Source: Flavobacterium sp. FEMGT703F
GTDB taxonomy: Bacteria > Bacteroidota > Bacteroidia > Flavobacteriales > Flavobacteriaceae
Length of the DNA: 64,000 nucleotides
Assembly: GCA_002786385.1 (NCBI GenBank)
Contig: PGCN01000010.1
Coordinates: 25,707 to 89,706, forward strand
Direction of reading: 5' to 3'
Shown in pieces: positions 58,253 through 64,000 of the stretch (within the stretch, counting starts at the first letter, position 1; each line of letters starts with the position of its first letter). The notes beneath the pieces were generated by a model, which was given only the letters and a program-made list of their open reading frames with translations, ran no database searches and was not told the origin of the DNA. The position numbers were made by a program, and so were the translations under genes.

Positions 58253-59749
58253 ATGCGCTATCTTATTTTCTTTTTTATAATTGGTTTAACTTTATTCACC
58301 AGTTCTTGTCGACAAGATTTTGAATTTGAACCCAGTACAGGCGGTTTGTTTTTCTCGAAAGATACCGTGTATTTAGATACTGTTTTTACCAATATCGGAT
58401 CGAGCACTTACACCCTAAAAGTGTATAACCGAAGCGATAAAGACATCAAAATACCAACCATACAATTAGGAAAAGGACAAGCTTCTAAATACCGCATGAC
58501 CGTTGATGGTATGGTAGGCAATAACAACCGAGTGTTTAATGATGTAGAGTTGTTGGCCAAAGACAGCATGTACATCTTCATCGAAGTGACTGCGGATGTA
58601 GCCGAAGCCAATCCAACCGATTTCTTATATACCGATATTATCGAATTTCGCCACGCCAACGGAGAAGTGCAAGATGTAGATTTAGTGACACTAATCCAAG
58701 ATGCGTATTTCTTATATCCGAAACGATTTTCCGACGGCACTACCGAAACGCTCACCATTGAAGGTATAGAAGAACCGGTGTATGGTTTCTTTTTAGATGA
58801 AAATGATCCCGTTAACGGCAATGAATACGTTTGGGGCAACGATAAACCTTACGTCGTTTATGGTTATGCAGCCGTTCCCGGAGGAAAAACTTTGAACGTT
58901 CAACCCGGTGCTCGTATACATTTCCATGCCGACTCAGGATTAATTGTGGGTAACGGCGCTTCATTCAAAGCCAATGGAACTTTAGAAAACAATATCATTT
59001 TTGAAGGCGATCGTTTAGAACCTGGATTTTCAGATGTTGCCGGTCAATGGCAAACCATTTGGCTGACTGCCGGAAGTACCGGAAATGAAATCGATAACGT
59101 CATCATCAAAAATGCAGCAGTCGGTTTGAACATCGATAGCAATGATGGTAATTTTATGACGATTAAAAATACCCAAATATACAATTCGTCATTGATTGGA
59201 TTATACGCCAAAACGGCAAAGATTAGAGGTGAAAACGTGGTTATTAATTACGGAGGTATAGCTTCACTGGCTTGTACATTGGGTGGAAGTTACGAATTCA
59301 AACAGTGTACGTTCAACAACAATTGGTCGAGTTCTAGACAAGTGGCTGTTTTGCTGAATAATTATTACAAAGACGAAAACGACACCCAAGTGCCTTTCGA
59401 TTTGGTGCAAGCAGACTTTAAAAACTGTATCATTTACGGAAGCAATACTTATGAACTATCACTTGATCCGGCTACTTCAGGCCTATTCAACCATTCTTTC
59501 ACCAAATGTTTATTGAAATTCGGTAGCAGTAGCAATCCGTTGTACAGCTTCCTGTTCGATAATCCTGAAATCAAACGCAACGAAAACCCTAAATTTTTAA
59601 ACGTACAAAATAACCAACTCAACATCGGCGATGATTCGGCTGCCAGAGGATTTGGAGATGATGTTAGCGTACCTTTTGATATTTTAGGAAATCCAAGAAC
59701 AACTCCTTTTGATGCCGGCGCTTATAATTGGACAACTTTTCAAGACTAA
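58253..59749 (+). CDS. Lipoprotein with right-handed beta-helix
   Basis: A 498-residue lipoprotein (signal FFIIGLTLFTSSC, Cys about 19). The first half has an Ig-like domain (about 35-150, SSTYTLKVYNRSDKDIKIPTI). The second half (about 200-480) has successive parallel beta-helix rungs such as NNIIFEGDRLE, IDNVIIKNAAVGLNIDS, MTIKNTQIYNSSLIGLYAK and ENVVINYGG. Such helices occur in polysaccharide-active or adhesive proteins. No catalytic site can be assigned. A TACATTTA box lies about 50 bases upstream. Monocistronic. Confidence 0.82.
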   Translation: MRYLIFFFIIGLTLFTSSCRQDFEFEPSTGGLFFSKDTVYLDTVFTNIGSSTYTLKVYNRSDKDIKIPTIQLGKGQASKYRMTVDGMVGNNNRVFNDVELLAKDSMYIFIEVTADVAEANPTDFLYTDIIEFRHANGEVQDVDLVTLIQDAYFLYPKRFSDGTTETLTIEGIEEPVYGFFLDENDPVNGNEYVWGNDKPYVVYGYAAVPGGKTLNVQPGARIHFHADSGLIVGNGASFKANGTLENNIIFEGDRLEPGFSDVAGQWQTIWLTAGSTGNEIDNVIIKNAAVGLNIDSNDGNFMTIKNTQIYNSSLIGLYAKTAKIRGENVVINYGGIASLACTLGGSYEFKQCTFNNNWSSSRQVAVLLNNYYKDENDTQVPFDLVQADFKNCIIYGSNTYELSLDPATSGLFNHSFTKCLLKFGSSSNPLYSFLFDNPEIKRNENPKFLNVQNNQLNIGDDSAARGFGDDVSVPFDILGNPRTTPFDAGAYNWTTFQD

Positions 59750-59789
59750 TTTGTTGAAAAACCTTTTTCCATATTCGCATTTTTTAGTC

Positions 59790-59797
59790 TAAATTTG
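59790..59797 (+). promoter_or_regulatory. Promoter -7 box of purL
   Basis: TAAATTTG fits TAnnTTTG, 31 bases before the purL ATG, with a TTTT at -33 distance. A PurR site could not be recognised. Confidence 0.5.
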
Positions 59798-59828
59798 CAG
59801 TAACAACAACAACATTAATAACTACACA

Positions 59829-62800
59829 ATGATTCATTTCTTCGGAAACGAAAGTACTACTGTTTTTGCCGTACAAACGCAAAACGAACTTTCGGCAGAA
59901 AACATCTCAAAATTAAACTGGCTTTTTGGCAACGCTCATAAAATAGAAAAATCCGTCATGACGGATTTTTTTGTTGGTCCACGTGCCGCTATGGTTACGC
60001 CTTGGAGTACCAATGCCGTAGAAATCACCCAAAATATGGGAGTTGAAGGCATTATCCGAATTGAGGAATTCGAAAAAGTAACTGAAAACTTTACCGATTT
60101 CGACCCAATGCTTTCGCAAAAGTACAACGAGTTAACACAAGATATTTTCACCATCAACATCCAACCGGAACCGATTTTGGAAATCGAGGATATCGCCGCT
60201 TACAACCAACAAGAAGGATTAGCGTTAAGCGAAGAAGAAGTTGCCTATTTAAACAGTGTTTCTCAAAAAATAGGAAGAAAACTAACCGATTCTGAAGTCT
60301 TTGGATTTTCTCAAGTCAATTCAGAACATTGTCGCCATAAAATTTTCAACGGCACTTTTGTGATTGACGGACAAGAAAAAGAAACTTCCCTATTCAAACT
60401 CATCAAAAAAACATCGGCCGAACATCCTAACGATATCGTTTCGGCCTACAAAGATAATGTCGCATTTATCAAAGGGCCGAAAGTAACTCAATTCGCCCCT
60501 AAAAGTGCCGACAAACCGGATTTTTACGAGACTAAGGAATTTGATTCAGTGATTTCGCTAAAAGCCGAAACCCATAATTTCCCGACTACTGTAGAGCCTT
60601 TCAACGGAGCAGCAACGGGTTCAGGTGGTGAAATCCGTGACCGTTTGGCCGGTGGACAAGGTTCATTGCCTTTGGCCGGAACTGCTGTTTACATGACGGC
60701 TTATTCCCGATTAAAAGATAACCGCGAATGGGAAAATGGCATGACGGAAAGAAAATGGTTGTACCAAACCCCAATGGACATCTTAATCAAAGCTTCCAAT
60801 GGTGCTTCAGATTTCGGAAATAAATTCGGGCAACCGCTTATCACTGGTTCCATTCTAACCTTCGAACACGAAGAAGAAGACAGAAAACTCGGCTATGATA
60901 AAGTCATCATGCAAGCCGGAGGCATTGGCTACGGAAAGCTAGACCAATCCATCAAAAAGAAACCTAGCGAAGGAGACAAAATCGTTATCCTTGGCGGGGA
61001 AAATTACCGAATCGGAATGGGTGGTGCCGCAGTTTCCTCTGCCGATACCGGTGCTTTTGGTTCGGGAATCGAACTGAATGCCATCCAACGTTCCAATCCT
61101 GAAATGCAAAAACGCGCCGCAAACGCCATTCGCGGTTTGGTAGAAAGCGATGAAAATCCGATTGTTTCCATACACGATCACGGCGCCGGCGGTCATTTGA
61201 ACTGTCTATCCGAATTGGTAGAAGAAACCGGTGGTTTGATAGACTTAGATAAATTACCTGTTGGTGATCCAACTTTATCGGCCAAAGAAATCATCGGCAA
61301 CGAATCGCAAGAGCGAATGGGATTGGTCATTGGTCAAAAAGACATTGATACTTTGCAACGTATCGCAGAAAGAGAGCGTTCGCCTATGTACCAAGTGGGA
61401 CACGTAACAGCCAACAAACGTTTTACTTTTGAAGGCCAAAAAACAGGCAGTAAACCTATGGACCTGGCCTTGGAAGACATGTTCGGCAGTTCGCCCAAAA
61501 CCATCATGGCGGATAAAACCATACAAAGAAATTATACTGATTTAGAGTATAGTTCCGATTATATTCAAGACTACTTAAGAGACGTTTTGAAACTCGAAGC
61601 CGTAGCTTGTAAAGACTGGTTGACCAATAAAGTCGATCGTTGCGTAGGCGGAAGAGTCGCCAAACAACAATGTGTCGGACCTTTACAATTGCCGCTAAAC
61701 AATGTGGGCGTAATGGCCTTAGATTTTAACGGAAAAGAAGGTATTGCCACTTCAATTGGCCACGCTCCTATTTCGGCATTAATCGACCCGAAAGCCGGTA
61801 GCCGAAATGCCATAGCCGAAGCTTTATCTAACATCGTTTTTGCCCCTTTAAAAGACAATTTAAAAAGTGTTTCGTTGTCCGCTAACTGGATGTGGGCTTG
61901 TAAAAACGAAGGCGAAGATGCCCGTTTGTACGAAGCGGTTCAGGCTTGCTCTGAGTTTGCTATCGAGTTAGGCATCAACATTCCTACGGGAAAAGATTCA
62001 CTTTCCATGAAACAAAAATACCCGAACGACGAAGTGATTGCACCGGGAACGGTAATTATTTCGGCGGCAGGGAATTGTTCCAATATTACCAAAGTGGTTG
62101 AGCCGGTGTTGCAAAGAAATGGTGGTTCGATTTATTACATCAATTTGTCTCAAGACGAATTTAAATTGGGCGGAAGTTCTTTTGCCCAAACCCAAAATAA
62201 AGTTGGTGCTGAAACGCCAACCATCAAAGATGCTGCTTTCTTTAAAAAGGCCTTCAATGCTGTGCAGAATTTAATCAAAGACCGACAAATCGTTGCCGGA
62301 CATGATATCGGGAGCGGTGGTTTAATCACAACGCTATTGGAAATGTGTTTTGCCGATAACCATTTAGGAGCCAAAATCAACTTCTCGTCATTGGAAGAAA
62401 ATGATTTGGTTAAAATCCTATTTGCAGAAAATATCGGATTGGTATTGCAAGCTAAAGACGATGCAGCCTTTGAAAAAGCCTTAGAAGGAATTGAATACTT
62501 CAAAATAGGACAAGTTCAAGATTCAGAATCATTGATTATTGAAAATTTAGTGCTTGACATCAGAACGCTGAGAGACGTTTGGTTTGAAACTTCTTATTTA
62601 CTAGACCTAAAACAATCTAAAAACAATACGGCCCGAGAGCGTTTTAACAATTATGGCAACCAGCCATTACAATACCAATTTCCTAGTCATTTTACGGGTC
62701 TGAAGCCTGTCATCTCGAACGCAGTCGAGAGACCAAAAGCAGCCATCATCCGTGAAAAAGGGAGCAATTCCGAACGCGAAATGGCGAATGCCATGTACTT

Positions 62801-63485
62801 AGCCGGATTTGACGTAAAAGACGTCCACATGACCGATTTAATCTCAGGTAGAGAAACACTGGAAGACATCCAATTCATTGGTGCTGTGGGTGGTTTTTCT
62901 AATTCCGACGTTTTGGGTTCTGCTAAGGGTTGGGCTGGTGCTTTTTTATACAACGAAAAAGCCAACACTGCTTTGAAAAACTTCCTTAAAAGAGAAGACA
63001 CTTTATCAGTAGGCATCTGCAACGGTTGTCAATTGTTTATGGAATTGGAAGTCATAAACCCTGAACATGAAGTTCACGGTAAAATGAAACACAATGATTC
63101 TCACAAACATGAGAGCATCTTTACCTCAGTTACGGTTCAAGAAAACCATTCCGTAATGCTGAAAACCCTCTCCGGAGCAACCTTAGGTGTTTGGGTGTCG
63201 CATGGCGAAGGGAAATTCCACTTACCTTACGAAGAAAGTAAATATAACATTGTAGCCAAATACGCTTACGAAGGTTATCCTGCCAATCCCAACGGTTCCG
63301 ATTATAACACGGCCATGTTGTGTGATAAAACCGGGCGCCACTTAGTCATGATGCCTCACATTGAGCGCTCTACCTTCCCTTGGAACTGGGCATATTATCC
63401 TGACAGAGGACAAAAAGACGAAGTTTCACCTTGGCTTGAAGCCTTTGTTAATGCCAGAAAATGGATAGAAAATCAAAATAAATAA
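59829..63485 (+). CDS. purL: Phosphoribosylformylglycinamidine synthase (large, single-chain PurL)
   Basis: Fourth step of purine synthesis, FGAR to FGAM with glutamine and ATP. The 1218-residue chain contains a PurS-like N-terminus, the linker, two AIR-synthase-type ATP domains (about 170-560 and 600-920, with ETHNFPTTVEPFNGAATGSGGEIRD and HDIGSGGLITTLLEM) and a C-terminal class I glutaminase domain (about 970-1218) with the nucleophile Cys in GICNGCQLFMEL and the His/Glu pair in the tail. Codons 961-968 (VISNAVER), in the linker before the glutaminase domain, are made of a palindromic repeat also found in intergenic regions here. A terminator follows. Confidence 0.96.
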   Translation: MIHFFGNESTTVFAVQTQNELSAENISKLNWLFGNAHKIEKSVMTDFFVGPRAAMVTPWSTNAVEITQNMGVEGIIRIEEFEKVTENFTDFDPMLSQKYNELTQDIFTINIQPEPILEIEDIAAYNQQEGLALSEEEVAYLNSVSQKIGRKLTDSEVFGFSQVNSEHCRHKIFNGTFVIDGQEKETSLFKLIKKTSAEHPNDIVSAYKDNVAFIKGPKVTQFAPKSADKPDFYETKEFDSVISLKAETHNFPTTVEPFNGAATGSGGEIRDRLAGGQGSLPLAGTAVYMTAYSRLKDNREWENGMTERKWLYQTPMDILIKASNGASDFGNKFGQPLITGSILTFEHEEEDRKLGYDKVIMQAGGIGYGKLDQSIKKKPSEGDKIVILGGENYRIGMGGAAVSSADTGAFGSGIELNAIQRSNPEMQKRAANAIRGLVESDENPIVSIHDHGAGGHLNCLSELVEETGGLIDLDKLPVGDPTLSAKEIIGNESQERMGLVIGQKDIDTLQRIAERERSPMYQVGHVTANKRFTFEGQKTGSKPMDLALEDMFGSSPKTIMADKTIQRNYTDLEYSSDYIQDYLRDVLKLEAVACKDWLTNKVDRCVGGRVAKQQCVGPLQLPLNNVGVMALDFNGKEGIATSIGHAPISALIDPKAGSRNAIAEALSNIVFAPLKDNLKSVSLSANWMWACKNEGEDARLYEAVQACSEFAIELGINIPTGKDSLSMKQKYPNDEVIAPGTVIISAAGNCSNITKVVEPVLQRNGGSIYYINLSQDEFKLGGSSFAQTQNKVGAETPTIKDAAFFKKAFNAVQNLIKDRQIVAGHDIGSGGLITTLLEMCFADNHLGAKINFSSLEENDLVKILFAENIGLVLQAKDDAAFEKALEGIEYFKIGQVQDSESLIIENLVLDIRTLRDVWFETSYLLDLKQSKNNTARERFNNYGNQPLQYQFPSHFTGLKPVISNAVERPKAAIIREKGSNSEREMANAMYLAGFDVKDVHMTDLISGRETLEDIQFIGAVGGFSNSDVLGSAKGWAGAFLYNEKANTALKNFLKREDTLSVGICNGCQLFMELEVINPEHEVHGKMKHNDSHKHESIFTSVTVQENHSVMLKTLSGATLGVWVSHGEGKFHLPYEESKYNIVAKYAYEGYPANPNGSDYNTAMLCDKTGRHLVMMPHIERSTFPWNWAYYPDRGQKDEVSPWLEAFVNARKWIENQNK
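62709..62733 (+). repeat. REP-like palindrome inside purL
   Basis: GTCATCTCGAACGCAGTCGA then GAGAC; TCTCGA (62713-62718) and TCGAGA (62725-62730) pair. It shares the core GCAGTCGA with copy 1 at 11763 and lies in the open reading frame, encoding VISNAVER at the linker to the glutaminase domain. Confidence 0.7.
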
Positions 63486-63490
63486 ACGGA

Positions 63491-63517
63491 AAACCCGCTC
63501 CTTAGAGTGGGTTTTTT
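63491..63517 (+). terminator. Terminator of purL
   Basis: AAACCCGCTC (63491-63500) pairs with GAGTGGGTTT (63505-63514, one G-T), followed by a T-run, 6 bases after the purL stop. Confidence 0.85.
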
Positions 63518-63536
63518 ATTGGGGCGTGTCCCCTTG

Positions 63537-63561
63537 GCCCGTCTTGAGCCTGTCGAAGGGC
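63537..63561 (+). repeat. REP-like palindrome at the RHS remnant
   Basis: GCCCGTCTTGAGCCTGTCGA then AGGGC. Core TGAGC-n-GTCGAAG as in copies 1 and 2. It lies 5' to, and overlapping, the first codons of the truncated RHS-type frame. Confidence 0.75.
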
Positions 63562-64000
63562 AACCCTATATAGAACATTGGATAGTAAGAGCTGTAAGAC
63601 CTACAGTATACAGTTAAAGTTTGAAGAGGGACAAACGGTCATGTTTAATTTTGAACTCAATATGTTAGAGGGCTTCCCATCATATGTTCCTATAAACTTA
63701 GAGATTAGAAATTTAGCCGGTACAACTGTTTTTTGGAGTACTACAATTAGTGCTGCTGGTGTTGTATCGGGTTCATTTACTGCGCCTATTTCTGCAGATT
63801 ATAAAATTGTACTTTCAGTTAATAACACAACCGGAAATGATATAGGAATTACGATTGATAATTTTTATGTTTATACGCAACCTAGTTTGAGTAATGATTA
63901 TGTTTCACTATTTTTACCAGACGTTCTGAGTTATAATGATTACTATCCGTTCGGTAGTTTAGTACCTAACCGCCACCGCAGCACCGATGATTACAGATAC
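63548..64000 (+). pseudogene. RHS-repeat protein remnant (5' truncated, runs off window)
   Basis: The frame is open after TGA at 63545-63547 to the window end (151 codons). The first ATG is 63641, in the middle of a continuous protein sequence. Its last visible part, NDYYPFGSLVPNRH, is the flavobacterial start of the RHS-associated core domain (DYYPFG-x-LxPxRH). The preceding 100 residues look like a carbohydrate-binding jellyroll fold (FNFELN...FYVYTQPS). The missing N-terminal part and the start inside a REP-like repeat mark a decayed or recombined copy of a large RHS protein. Full-length homologues are commonly toxin carriers or surface proteins. Confidence 0.6.

Overview
The window looks like a chromosomal segment of a low-GC flavobacterium (Bacteroidota, Flavobacterium or a close relative). 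The evidence is consistent: promoters of the Bacteroidota type (TTTG, 19-20 nt, TAnnTTTG), few Shine-Dalgarno sequences, C-terminal type IX secretion sorting domains, many lipoproteins, DUF4252/DUF4476/DUF3667 families, a bacillithiol deacetylase, a split transketolase, and flavobacterial versions of TGT and of the CT398-type coiled-coil protein that have lost their zinc ligands. No prophage, CRISPR array or intact insertion sequence is visible. Most of the window is core genome.

Layout. 1-5.3 kb: the tail of a response-regulator receiver domain, purine nucleoside phosphorylase, LpxK, two envelope proteins, a Nif3-family protein and a coiled-coil protein. 5.3-13.2 kb: alpha/beta hydrolase, cyanophycin synthetase, a DinB-like protein, a DPP-IV-type peptidase and an envelope protein. 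13.2-19.2 kb (minus): dnaB, accA, a DMT exporter, an LptF/LptG permease and tgt. 19.3-23.3 kb: GNAT, split transketolase, a calcium-repeat FKBP-like lipoprotein and an S4 RNA-binding protein. 23.3-29.2 kb: a giant type IX-secreted adhesin-like protein. 29.5-30.9 kb: phosphoribosyltransferase, shikimate kinase, tRNA-Lys and tRNA-Leu. 31.0-34.8 kb: a CarH/LitR-type B12-binding MerR regulator broken by a frameshift, followed by crtI-crtB-crtZ for carotenoids. 34.8-36.8 kb (minus): ECF sigma factor, putative anti-sigma factor and two DUF4252 proteins. 37-44 kb: S41 peptidase, then a vitamin B12 uptake locus (riboswitch and btuB leftward, btuF-btuC-btuD rightward). 44-47.6 kb: trmL, a pseudouridine synthase, a DUF4476 protein and rmuC. 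47.7-51.4 kb: a diheme cytochrome lipoprotein and a type IX-sorted VCBS/ASPIC protein. 51.4-55.5 kb: Kir-type channel, GNAT, DUF1801, DUF3667 and M28 peptidase. 55.6-58.0 kb: tRNA-His, bshB1, isochorismate synthase and a hotdog thioesterase. 58.2-63.5 kb: a beta-helix lipoprotein and purL. The window ends in the remnant of an RHS-type protein.

The best candidate for an unusual system is the carotenoid locus. The regulator keeps the cobalamin-site residues of the B12 photoreceptor CarH (Trp-x9-Glu-His and Glu-x-His-x2-Gly). A perfect 10-bp inverted repeat overlaps the crtI promoter, and a half-site of it lies in the regulator's own promoter. The copy here is frameshifted near its C-terminus. 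A second theme is repetitive DNA. Short palindromes of the type TGAGC-n-GTCGAAG sit inside terminator hairpins, inside the purL reading frame and at the truncated end of the RHS remnant.
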